Source: an uncultured Hyphomicrobiaceae bacterium (GTDB lineage: Bacteria > Pseudomonadota > Alphaproteobacteria > Rhizobiales > Hyphomicrobiaceae). Taken from it: DNA of 64,000 bases. The notes under the pieces were generated by a model. That model was given only the letters and a program-made list of their open reading frames with translations, was not told the origin of the DNA and did no database searches. The stretch is taken from positions 1-64,000 of the forward strand of contig CAJQQK010000039.1 of NCBI GenBank assembly GCA_905480435.1, written 5' to 3'. Of this stretch, positions 9,333 to 19,125 are shown piece by piece. Within the stretch, counting starts at the first letter, position 1. The number at the start of each line of letters is the position of its first letter. The position numbers and the translations under genes were made by a program.

Positions 9333-10691
9333 ATGGTAAGAGTTTTGATCCCATCGGGCGCATTGGGGCTGGGCTATGATCGCGATGCGTTGGCCCGCGG
9401 CGTTGCATGCAAACCTGACATCATTGCTATCGACGGCGGTTCAACTGACAGCGGACCACATTATTTGGGATCCGGCACATCGAAGTATTCGCGACAATCG
9501 ACGAAATCGGAGTGGCGCGAATTGATGGCCGCCAGGGCCGAGGCAAACGTGCCTTTGGTGATTGGCACGGCAGGAACCTGCGGTGCTGATACGGCCGTCG
9601 ATTGGTTGGTCGCGATCACCCAAGAGATCGCAACAGAAACTGGTGCCAACATTAAAGTGGCGGTCCTCAAGAGTGGCCAAGACCTCGATGCCATGACTGC
9701 TGCTCTTGAAGCAGGTCGCATCAGTCCATTGGATCCAGCTCCCGAATTGTCAACCGAAGTCTTGAAGGGATGTACTAACATCGTTGCGCTAGCCGGCGCC
9801 GAGCAAATACAGGCCGCGCTTGCCACCGGTGCCGACATTATCATTGCCGGGCGAACAACCGATACTGCGATCATATCGGCACTCCCCTTGGCGCGTGGCT
9901 GTCACGCGGGTGCAGCTTGGCATGGCGCAAAGATCGGCGAATGTGGTGCACTCGCGACCACCAGTCCGAACTCTGGCACGATCCTGATCGAGTTCGATTC
10001 CGAAGGGTGTACTGTCATACCCATGGGCGAAACCGCGCAGGCAACCACACATACAATCTCGGCGCATATGCTTTACGAAAACAGTGATCCCTACATCCTT
10101 ATCGAACCCGGCGGACATCTCGACGTAGCAGGTGCACGATATGTGTCACTCGATGAAACACGTGTACGTATAACAGGCAGTAAATGGGTGCCTTCGCACC
10201 GTTACACAGTAAAATTGGAAGCCGCACGTCGTACAGGTTATCAAACCGTATCATTGGCCCTGGTGCGAGAGCCAAGATACGTTGCTCACGTTCGTCAATG
10301 GAGTGACGACATCATAGCAAAGTGCTCGGCGAAGGTACGCGAGCGGCTCGACTTGTCCGCTGCCGATTTCACCCTTGAGTTACGCCTTATTGGCGTCGAT
10401 GCGACGCTGGGCGATTTAGAGACACATATCGCCAGCAGCTCAGAGGTCGGTGTTCTCGGTGTTGTCACCGCTCAGAGTCAGTCCCTTGCGCGCGAAATCG
10501 CGAAGTTGCTCAACCCATATCTCTTGCACCACCCGCTGACCGAGCAGGAAGAGATGCCTACATTCGCATTCCCGTTCTCTCCACCGGAGATGGACAGAGG
10601 TGAGATCTATGAGTTCTGCTTAAATCATGTGCTGGAGCTAGCGGATCCGATGGAGGCATTTCAACTGACGACGCTGGAGATGGCCGGATGA
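9333..10691 (+). CDS. AtuA family protein (acyclic terpene utilization/DUF1446)
   Basis: VRVLIPSGALGLGYDRDALARGVACKPDIIAIDGGSTDSGPHYLGSG is characteristic of the AtuA/DUF1446 family. ATG 9333 preceded by AGGAG. Confidence 0.85.
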   Translation: MVRVLIPSGALGLGYDRDALARGVACKPDIIAIDGGSTDSGPHYLGSGTSKYSRQSTKSEWRELMAARAEANVPLVIGTAGTCGADTAVDWLVAITQEIATETGANIKVAVLKSGQDLDAMTAALEAGRISPLDPAPELSTEVLKGCTNIVALAGAEQIQAALATGADIIIAGRTTDTAIISALPLARGCHAGAAWHGAKIGECGALATTSPNSGTILIEFDSEGCTVIPMGETAQATTHTISAHMLYENSDPYILIEPGGHLDVAGARYVSLDETRVRITGSKWVPSHRYTVKLEAARRTGYQTVSLALVREPRYVAHVRQWSDDIIAKCSAKVRERLDLSAADFTLELRLIGVDATLGDLETHIASSSEVGVLGVVTAQSQSLAREIAKLLNPYLLHHPLTEQEEMPTFAFPFSPPEMDRGEIYEFCLNHVLELADPMEAFQLTTLEMAG

Positions 10692-10987
10692 CAAAACTGG
10701 TCGAAATCGTCGTCAAAGTGCGCTCCAAGAATGCCGGGCCATTCTGGCTCACCATCGATATTTTTTGCGGTTCAGCGGAAGCGTTTACTCGAGTGAGCAG
10801 TGGTCTGGCAACAGGAATGGTGGCTACTGCTTTCAAGATCGAACAGCAGATGATCAAGCGATTTGAGCTGGAGGAACTGCACGTCATAAAATTCAGCCTG
10901 CCACGCCCTTACGTTCAAGGCACTTTGGCCGATCGCGACATGCATGGCGCTTCATATTCGACGCTCTTAAACGACATAGAGATCTGA
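10688..10987 (+). CDS. DUF4387-like protein
   Basis: Starts inside the AtuA stop (ATGA overlap). VRSKNAGPFWLTIDIFC...KRFELEELHVIKFSLPRPYVQGTLADRDMHGASY resembles the small partner protein of AtuA. Confidence 0.8.
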   Translation: MTKLVEIVVKVRSKNAGPFWLTIDIFCGSAEAFTRVSSGLATGMVATAFKIEQQMIKRFELEELHVIKFSLPRPYVQGTLADRDMHGASYSTLLNDIEI

Positions 10988-11209
10988 AACTTGGGAGCGA
11001 ATGCTGAAACCGACAAGATATAGTCCATCATTGTATGCTTCAGGTTAGTTTGAGCTAAGCACGGCCTGAGCATGGCGCCGGCTCCCATGACATCGCGAAC
11101 AATTCTGGCACTACAGAGCGCTTCCGCTTCGGCCTCCATACTGTTGCCAGTTGCCGAACCTCACACTGCGCCGCTAGGATGCACCGATCTTGGCTCACAT
11201 GATGGTTTT

Positions 11210-11551
11210 ATGATGCGAACAATCCTAGTGGCAGCAACCGGACTTCTTTTGGCAGGATGTGGTGACGACTCAGCCAGCAAGCTTGTCGAAAAACCCACGC
11301 GTCCAAATCCGTTTTTGGGCTATGAAAGCCAAATCCGTTACGCCAAGGATTGGTACAGTTTATCCCATCACCAGCGCGCCATTACCGTCGCGCACTGGTC
11401 ACATGATGCCGGCTTCACTAAATCTCAAAGCAGCGATCTAATCTGGTGCCTCAAGTCCATGGCGGAAGCCGCAAATGCCAAATCGAAGGTTTTTGATGAG
11501 GCCAAGAGCGAGTGCATCGACAAAGTGAAGGCCAGCAAACCCAAGGGATAA
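11210..11551 (+). CDS. Small putative lipoprotein
   Basis: MMRTILVAATGLLLAGCGDDSASK: signal peptide with LAGC lipobox; about 113 aa. Confidence 0.65.
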   Translation: MMRTILVAATGLLLAGCGDDSASKLVEKPTRPNPFLGYESQIRYAKDWYSLSHHQRAITVAHWSHDAGFTKSQSSDLIWCLKSMAEAANAKSKVFDEAKSECIDKVKASKPKG

Positions 11552-11853
11552 ACGCACCGCGGGGCGGGAAAGCTTTGATTGCTCAAATCTACTCCGTAAT
11601 CAGGCAGTAGGTGAGTTTTTCGTAAATCGCGCACTGTCCTTATAAAAAAGCAGCCCTCACGACCCGCCTTTTTTTTCCGCCAAGTCGATAACTCCTATCA
11701 GTCGATGGCTTCGGGCCAATAGGGTTGGCAACCACAACAGGTAGCAGATCAACTAAGCCGCCTTCGGGCTAAACTGTGTCGATCGTCATACGCCGATCAC
11801 GGAAGCTCAACAGTCAAAAGCCACCTCAATCCATCCCGATTGGAGATGCAGAC

Positions 11854-13278
11854 ATGCCAACCAACGAAATCTGCCGCCTCTCAGCGCATGACCTAGCAGC
11901 ACTATTGAGCAACGGTTCGCTAACTGCCGAAACGGTCATGGACGCGGTGTTGACGCGATGCGCAGAAACGCAAGTATCGTTAAACGCTTTTGCGCTTATT
12001 GACGAAGTCGGCGCACGCAAGGCAGCTTGCGATGCCGATGCAGCACGGGCACGCGGCAGCAATCTCGGACCACTGCACGGCATACCTTTCTCAGTTAAAG
12101 ATCTTATCCACACGAAAGACCTGGAAACGGCCTTTGGTTCTCATCTCATGGCCGGGAACATTTCTGATCATGATGCGCACGCCGTCGCCCGCTTAAAAGA
12201 AGCAGGCGCAATTCTGATCGGTAAAACCACTACGCCGGAATTTGCCCACAAAGCAATTACGGACAGCCCCCGATATGGCCCAACGCGCAATCCCTGGAAC
12301 ACTGAGTTTTCGTGTGGCGGTTCAAGTGGCGGTGCGGCGGTCGCCGTTGCCGCCGGTCTTGGCCCATTGGCCGTGACAACAGACGGTGCAGGTTCGTCTC
12401 GCATCCCTGCCAGTTGCTGCGGTGTCCTGGGTCTAAAAGCAACGTTGGGTCGTATCCCTAACGAAGACGGCGCTGACTTATTTGGCACGTTCAGTCTGGT
12501 TGGCGCCATGACGCGGACAACCGCCGACCTGGTCACCATGCTCAATGTCATGAGTGGTGAGCATCCGGGGGATCCATGGACCCGATCAGTCACTTATCCA
12601 CCTTGTGTTGTGCCATCGACGCCATCTGCAACGCTGCGTGGCTTGCGGGTTCATTACAAACCTCGTCTAGGCAATGAACACCTCGATGATGGTGTCGCCG
12701 TTGCCATGGAAAACGTCCTCGACATTCTTCAACGAAAGGGTGTCATTGTCACACGAAGCGACGGCCGCGAAGACTGGGGCAACGAGATGGCCCGCGTCAT
12801 GATCCGAGGCCCTTTGGCGGCGCGCATGGCCCACTTTTCCGACGAACAGCGCGACGCGATGGACCCAACGTTACGCACCGCCATTGCCGAAAGCGAGACC
12901 TTGGATTTGCGGGCCTTACAACAGACACCCATGCAGCGCGCCGCGCTCTATCGCCAAACCGAAGATATATTTGAACATGCCGATCTGCTGTTAACGCCAT
13001 GCGTGAGCGCACCGCCACCGCGTATCGGCCATACCGCAGCAGAACCAATTTCAATCAATGGTAAAGTAGCCGGTCCGATGCGTGCGCACTGGTATAATTA
13101 TCCGGCACCATTTAACCTGACCGGCCATCCTGCGATCTCAATTCCGGCTGGTCAAACTCCGGATGGCCTACCAACCGGAGTTCAGGCCGTTGCTCCCTGG
13201 TTCGCCGAACAGCGCTTGATTGATCTGTCAGCTGCACTCGAAGAGCTACTACCTTGGAACATGCCACCAAACACTTAA
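11854..13278 (+). CDS. Amidase (amidase signature family)
   Basis: GIPFSVKDLIHTKD, CGGSSGGAAVAVAAGLGPLAVTTDGAGSSRIPASCCGVLGLK: Ser-Ser-Lys amidase signature. ATG at 11854. Confidence 0.92.
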   Translation: MPTNEICRLSAHDLAALLSNGSLTAETVMDAVLTRCAETQVSLNAFALIDEVGARKAACDADAARARGSNLGPLHGIPFSVKDLIHTKDLETAFGSHLMAGNISDHDAHAVARLKEAGAILIGKTTTPEFAHKAITDSPRYGPTRNPWNTEFSCGGSSGGAAVAVAAGLGPLAVTTDGAGSSRIPASCCGVLGLKATLGRIPNEDGADLFGTFSLVGAMTRTTADLVTMLNVMSGEHPGDPWTRSVTYPPCVVPSTPSATLRGLRVHYKPRLGNEHLDDGVAVAMENVLDILQRKGVIVTRSDGREDWGNEMARVMIRGPLAARMAHFSDEQRDAMDPTLRTAIAESETLDLRALQQTPMQRAALYRQTEDIFEHADLLLTPCVSAPPPRIGHTAAEPISINGKVAGPMRAHWYNYPAPFNLTGHPAISIPAGQTPDGLPTGVQAVAPWFAEQRLIDLSAALEELLPWNMPPNT

Positions 13279-13291
13279 CCGATGACATCTC

Positions 13292-14635
13292 ATGAAAATT
13301 GACCAATCGATATTCCACCCAGAATACAAGCGCGAACCTTATTGGTGGGAGGCCGCCCGCCCCGGAACCCAGTATTCAACAGACCTGCCGACTAGCACGG
13401 AAGTCTTGATTGTCGGCAGCGGCTATGCGGGATTGTCAGCCGCTCTCGAACTCGCACGCGAGGGCCGAACAGCAACCGTGGTCGACGCCATGGCTTTCGG
13501 CGAAGGTGCAAGTAGTCGCAGCGGCGGTGGCGTCAGTGCCGGCATCAACATTGGCAAGGGCCTGTCAGGGGGACCTGGTCAACAGACGCTCAGCGATGCT
13601 CATCAAAACACGATAATCGGCCTGATGTCCGAAAGTCTGGCCGCCTTCGAATTCGTTCAAACTTTGATCGAGCGCGAAGCTATCGAATGCCACTACGAAC
13701 GCCATGGTCGCTTTGTCGGCGCCTTTTCAAAAGCTCACTATCCAGGCCTAGCCAAAAAAGCCGAATTCCTAAACCAGCACATCGACCTCGATGCTTCTGT
13801 CATCCCATACGAAGAGCAGCGTTCCGACATAGGTAGTGACTTCTATCATGGCGGCATGGTCATCAAGCGCGCCGGCAAGTTACATCCGTCGCTCTTCCAC
13901 AAGGGCCTACTTGATGCGTGCAATCGCTCCGGTGTCACCTTGTGCGCCCACACCAAGGTCGAAGCAATCACCGGCGCCGATCACAATTTCAAGATCGAAA
14001 CCAGTCGAGGTATCTGCCGCGCTGAACACGTGATCATTGCAACCAACGGCTACACTGGTGCCCTCACTCCGAAATTGCGCAACCGTATCGTTCCAATTTC
14101 GAGTCAGATCATTGTCACTGAAGAGCTCCCAGAGGATCTTGCGCGCGAGCTGATCCCGAACGGGCGGACAATTTCCGAAACGCCACGGATCACGAGTTAC
14201 TACCGCATGTTGCCCGGCGAGCGCCGCGTCATGTACGGCGGTCGTGCCCGCTTCCACGACGTGCCACCTGACGTCAGCGCGACGTTGCTATATCGCATGA
14301 TGACGGACCGCTGGCCGCAACTAAAAGGCACCCGCATTACCCACTCCTGGTCAGGCTTTGTTGCCATGACGACGGATGCTCTGCCACATATGGGTGAAGT
14401 CGATGGATTGCACTTTTGCACGGGCTGCAACGGCAGCGGTGTCGCCATGATGCCGTATCTTGGTCGGCAGGTCGCCCGCCGCATTCTACAAGGCGGACAA
14501 ACTGATTGTGCCTACGGTAAGATCGACTTTCCGGGGGTGCCGGTCCCGTTGTACCGAGGTCATCCGTGGTTTCTGCCGGTTGTCGGCGAATACTACCGCT
14601 ACCTGGATCGACGAGATCGCCGCAATAACACGTAG
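13292..14635 (+). CDS. FAD-dependent oxidoreductase, DAO family (glycine/D-amino-acid or glutamylputrescine oxidase-like)
   Basis: VLIVGSGYAGLSAALELAREGRTATVVDA; N-terminal YWWEAARPGTQYSTDLP; starts 13 nt after the amidase stop. Confidence 0.88.
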   Translation: MKIDQSIFHPEYKREPYWWEAARPGTQYSTDLPTSTEVLIVGSGYAGLSAALELAREGRTATVVDAMAFGEGASSRSGGGVSAGINIGKGLSGGPGQQTLSDAHQNTIIGLMSESLAAFEFVQTLIEREAIECHYERHGRFVGAFSKAHYPGLAKKAEFLNQHIDLDASVIPYEEQRSDIGSDFYHGGMVIKRAGKLHPSLFHKGLLDACNRSGVTLCAHTKVEAITGADHNFKIETSRGICRAEHVIIATNGYTGALTPKLRNRIVPISSQIIVTEELPEDLARELIPNGRTISETPRITSYYRMLPGERRVMYGGRARFHDVPPDVSATLLYRMMTDRWPQLKGTRITHSWSGFVAMTTDALPHMGEVDGLHFCTGCNGSGVAMMPYLGRQVARRILQGGQTDCAYGKIDFPGVPVPLYRGHPWFLPVVGEYYRYLDRRDRRNNT

Positions 14636-14827
14636 TGCTTCAACTTCAATTGTAATGTTGAGCCTCGGTATCGAAATCCATTTCTCATACTTTTACAATA
14701 TCGATATTGACCTTGATATATATTGGATTTCATGACGCGTCACGTCCATATTCCGATTTGAACACTTGGCTCCTGGAGCATGAAGAATGGGGATCCAAGA
14801 TGGACTCGATGAGGTAAGAATGACGCG

Positions 14828-17509
14828 ATGACGCATAAGCGAAAGGACACAACCGGGAGCAGCAGTAATAGCTTCGACGCGCGCGACGTGCTGCATGTCA
14901 CCGGAGACATGTTCACATACTATTCGCTGTCGAAGGCTGAACAGGCCGGTCTGGGCTGCGTGTCACGCTTGCCCTACTGCCTCAAAGTTCTCCTTGAAAA
15001 TACGTTGCGCCACGAAGATGGCGAAACCGTCACACGCGACATGATCGAGGCGTTTTCGACATGGATGACAAATGGCACAAATCCGTCTGAAACCTGCTTC
15101 TATCCGGCACGCATCATGATGCATGATGTCTCGGGTATTCCGCTGATCGCTGATCTCGCAGCAATGCGCGAACGCATGATCGAAACGGGACATGATGGCA
15201 ATGCCGTCAATCCGGTTCGCCCGCTCGACCTCATCATGGATCATTCGATCACCGCCGAGTTCTCTGGCACCTCGGATGCGTTGACACGCAACATGCGCCA
15301 CGAGTTTTCAAACAACGCAGAGCGATACCGCGTCGCCAAGTGGGCGCAAAAGGCATTTCAGAACATGCGTGTTCTGCCGCCGGGTCAGGGCATTTGTCAT
15401 CAGATCAATCTAGAGGCTCTGTCGCGAGTTGTATGGACTGAAGATCATCCTGAATATGGCCGCATCGCCTTTCCGGACAGCCTCCTTGGCGGCGACAGCC
15501 ATACGCCCATGGTCAATGCATTGTCGGTCCTTGGCTGGGGCGTCGGCGCCATCGAGGCGCTATCTGCATCGCTCGGCGAGCCCGTATCGATGGTGATACC
15601 TGATGTCATCGGCGTCCGCCTGGTTGGCCCGTTGCGCGAAGGAACGACAACCACCGATCTCGTTCTCTCCGTAACACGACAGCTGCGCGAATATGGCGTC
15701 GTTCAAAAATTTGTCGAATTTTTCGGCCCCGCCCTCGATCATCTGACATTGCCCGAGCGAGCGACGATATCAAATATGTGCCCTGAATATAGGGCCAGCG
15801 TCGGCTATTTTCCGACCGACACGGAGACACTAAACTATCTGAGACTAACCGGACGCGGCGATCAAGCAGCCCTGGTCGAGATCTACTGTAAGACGCAAGG
15901 ACTGTGGCGCGACGATACTGTTGATCGCGTCTATTCCGACATCGTGGAGATTGATCTCCGGCTTGTGGAGGCATGCGTTGCCGGGCCGAAACTACCCCAG
16001 GGCCAAGTGCCATTGTCAAAGGCGCATCTATCGGCGCGCGCGGCATTGGATGCCACTCTTGCGCAACCGGCCACGAATGGTGATCTGTGCGATGGTGATA
16101 TCGTCATCGCCGCGATCACATCATGCACAAACACATCCAATCCCACCGTGATGCTCGCAGCCGGTCTATTAGCCAAGAAGGCACGCGAAAAAGGACTGTC
16201 GACGAAAGCTTGGGTGAAGACGTCATTGTCACCCGGGTCGCGTGTTGTCGGCGAATACCTTTCTAATTCGGGATTGATGGCACCTCTGGAACAGTTAGGT
16301 TTCCATGTTACGGGCTATGGCTGCATGACTTGCTGCGGTGGTTCCGGCGCCCTGCCGGACAGCATTGCAACTGACATAGAATCCAATGCAACGTCGGTCG
16401 CAGCTGTACTGTCAGGCAATCGAAATTTTGAGGGACGGATTCACCCGCAGGTCAAACTTGCCTATCTCGCGTCACCACCATTGGTCGTTGCTTACGCATT
16501 GGCCGGCACGACGCTTTGCGACATCACTACAGAGCCACTGGGGCATGACGAGAATGGCGCTCCAGTCTATTTGAAAGACATTTGGCCAAGCTCGAGTGAG
16601 ATCAATGCAATTGCCCAACAACACATCAATCAAAGTGTGTTCGACATAACTTATGACAACATCTTGAGTGGCAGCGACTTGTGGAATGACATGGAAGTCA
16701 GCGATGGCGATGCCTTTGCCTGGGATGCTACGAGCACATACATTGTCAAGCCGCCATTTCTTCAGACCTTCCAGCCAAATCGGCCGATGACAGACATCGG
16801 CGACGCTGCTGTTCTGGCCCTTCTTGGCGACAACATCACAACGGATCACATTTCACCGGGATCGCGCATTGAGATCGATAGCCTAGCCGGAAATTACTTG
16901 GCCGATCAGGGCGTCAGGCCAAATGCATTTAGTGGGTTTCTTCAACGTCGCGTGAACCACGAAGTCATGATGCGTGGAACTTTCAACAACCCTAGGCTTC
17001 AGAATGAAATGACGCCCGGTCAATCCGGCGGCTGGACAGTCCACCAACCATCCGGTGAAGTTCTAACCATCTTTGACGCAGCTCTGCGATATCGTAATGA
17101 GCAATGTCCGCAGGTCGTGATAGCTGGGGCTGAATACGGCACCGGTTCGTCCCGGGACTGGGCTGCGAAAGGCGCACATCTTCTCGGTGTTAAGGCGATC
17201 ATCGCTGAGAGCTTCGAGCGTATTCACCGCAGCAATCTGGTCGGCATGGGCGTGCTGCCGCTACAGTTTGAAAACGGCGTCACGCGCAAAACGCTCGGAT
17301 TGAACGGTTCCGAAACAGTCTGCGTTACCGGCCTAGCCAGCAGCGCAACTCCATCACAAAAGCTGAAGGCGCGCTTCACACGTCCGGACGGCGGCCACAT
17401 GGAAACTGATTTGATTTGTCGTCTTGATACACAGCGAGAAATCGCATGGTACGAGGCGGGCGGCGTCATGCCTTACGTTTTGGACAAACTATCGAACACG
17501 CAGGGCTAA
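14828..17509 (+). CDS. AcnA-type aconitate hydratase family protein (divergent paralogue)
   Basis: LLGGDSHTPMVNALSVLGWGVGAIEA, AAITSCTNTSNPTVMLAAGLLAKKA, GYGCMTCCGGSGALPD, LLGDNITTDHISPGSRI, GAEYGTGSSRDWAAKGAHLLGVKAIIAESFERIHRSNLVGMGVLPLQF. Confidence 0.9.
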   Translation: MTHKRKDTTGSSSNSFDARDVLHVTGDMFTYYSLSKAEQAGLGCVSRLPYCLKVLLENTLRHEDGETVTRDMIEAFSTWMTNGTNPSETCFYPARIMMHDVSGIPLIADLAAMRERMIETGHDGNAVNPVRPLDLIMDHSITAEFSGTSDALTRNMRHEFSNNAERYRVAKWAQKAFQNMRVLPPGQGICHQINLEALSRVVWTEDHPEYGRIAFPDSLLGGDSHTPMVNALSVLGWGVGAIEALSASLGEPVSMVIPDVIGVRLVGPLREGTTTTDLVLSVTRQLREYGVVQKFVEFFGPALDHLTLPERATISNMCPEYRASVGYFPTDTETLNYLRLTGRGDQAALVEIYCKTQGLWRDDTVDRVYSDIVEIDLRLVEACVAGPKLPQGQVPLSKAHLSARAALDATLAQPATNGDLCDGDIVIAAITSCTNTSNPTVMLAAGLLAKKAREKGLSTKAWVKTSLSPGSRVVGEYLSNSGLMAPLEQLGFHVTGYGCMTCCGGSGALPDSIATDIESNATSVAAVLSGNRNFEGRIHPQVKLAYLASPPLVVAYALAGTTLCDITTEPLGHDENGAPVYLKDIWPSSSEINAIAQQHINQSVFDITYDNILSGSDLWNDMEVSDGDAFAWDATSTYIVKPPFLQTFQPNRPMTDIGDAAVLALLGDNITTDHISPGSRIEIDSLAGNYLADQGVRPNAFSGFLQRRVNHEVMMRGTFNNPRLQNEMTPGQSGGWTVHQPSGEVLTIFDAALRYRNEQCPQVVIAGAEYGTGSSRDWAAKGAHLLGVKAIIAESFERIHRSNLVGMGVLPLQFENGVTRKTLGLNGSETVCVTGLASSATPSQKLKARFTRPDGGHMETDLICRLDTQREIAWYEAGGVMPYVLDKLSNTQG

Positions 17510-17770
17510 AGACTTTCGGAAAATTAACACGTCAGAACCAGTTTCATCCGCGATTTCTCAACTTCCCAAAATATAGACAATGGCACGTCAAAGTTCGCGA
17601 TGGATAACCGGGCTTGATTCAATCGGATCAAATTCGCCGTGTGCGAGACACATGGTCGACAAACGCAAACGCCCAGAAACGCCTTTGAAGTCTCCATCGC
17701 CAGAGCCCTGCGGTACCAGAGCCCAGACTATTGGCGGCAGGCAAAAGCGGCACGATCTTATAAAGCTCCA

Positions 17771-18771
17771 TCAGCGCTCTTCTGTACGCGATCTCAAGCC
17801 CATGCTTTGCAATTCCAAGCTATGACAATTGGTCGTCCGATATCCAACAGATGGACCGCAATCGTCGCTGAAATAGGAGAAGGGCGAGGACTCTGGTTGC
17901 AGAGCAAAACTCTCAACGCAGATGACATTCTTCTTGTGTGTTGTTCTGACACCCTGAAACCGGTCCATGACATTTCGATTGCCAAATTCCCTACCAAGCC
18001 AAGTTAGCCACGTATCATCGCCATCCCCACCACAATGAAAGACAAGATGGGATGAAGCATTTTTCCAGCCAAAGGTCCCGACGACTTGGGGGTGGTTATC
18101 TGTCCAGTTGCGAACCAATGGTTCGCCGCGGATGCCAAGTTTGTAGCCACTGTCGACGATCAAATTCCCATTGTTGTCCATATCGCAAACTTGGAGGAAT
18201 TCCTCGATTTGCATCTTATCGATGTCACTTGAAAAGCCGGAAAAAAACTGAGACCTTTTTCATCGCGCCAGTCTTCGCTTGAGCTCTTTGCGTACGCACC
18301 GAATGTGCCAACGGCTCGTCCCGCTGGTTCGGCGAGCGAAATCAAAGCCCAGTCATTACGGTCATCCCGAAATGCCCTGATATGTGTCCAGTCGAAGATC
18401 CCATAAGGTTGCGTCAAGTGGCGCTTGGCGGGAACAAAAAACAGTCGCGCAATATCTAAAAACAAATTTTCTGTATTCTTCACCAGATGCGCTGATGCCA
18501 GAACGGTAAAATCGCTCAGCATCGTTCCCGGCCCTACCAGCCTCTCGCCATTACTCAGTTCAACGACAACATGTCCGACTGACCGATACGGGAAATGGCT
18601 TGGGTGCGCAACTGAGGTCCGATCTTCAAAGATATGGAAGTAATCCGGTGTATCGTTTCGGATCTCGCTCGACTTCGTATGACGCATATCCATCCCACTT
18701 CTGCTAGCAATGGCTAAAACTAAAGGAATGGCTACACGGCCCGTGTGATAGAGACGAAAATTTCGAGTCAA
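17771..18771 (-). pseudogene. Trypsin-like serine protease, frameshifted and lacking the expected catalytic Ser
   Basis: ORF 18160..18771(-) carries VGPGTMLSDFTVLASAHLV (His) and NDWALISLAEP (Asp). ORF 17771..18214(-) continues as SQFFSGFSSDIDKMQIEEFL...DSGYKLGIRGEPLVRNWTDNHPQVVGTFGW. The frames join with one extra T in the T7 tract (+ strand A7 at 18241-18247). The span is 1001 nt, one short of a multiple of 3. Confidence 0.72.
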
Positions 18772-19125
18772 AGACGCGTAAAATCCGCGTCAATAATTCG
18801 ATTTCTTGCACATCGTTTCTAGATGGACTGACAGCGATCCCAATTGCGATAACCAGCCCCTGCGAAGATCTCCAGAAAAAACCAAACTGGACATCTTAGA
18901 CACCTGTTTTCGTTGGATAACAACGAAGCAGGAGTTACCCTGCCATTGGCAGCAATCAACTTCAGCAGAGCTGGACAGGTCAACAGGAACATGGTTTATT
19001 TAACGCGAATTCACGCGTTTTTCACGCTGGGTCACTCACAACTGGCAATGACTGAGATTGCAACTTGTTGGCCCGTGGCTTTCGCGGAAGATCTACTTGC
19101 TGTTGATGACAGGTAATTTCAGGGC

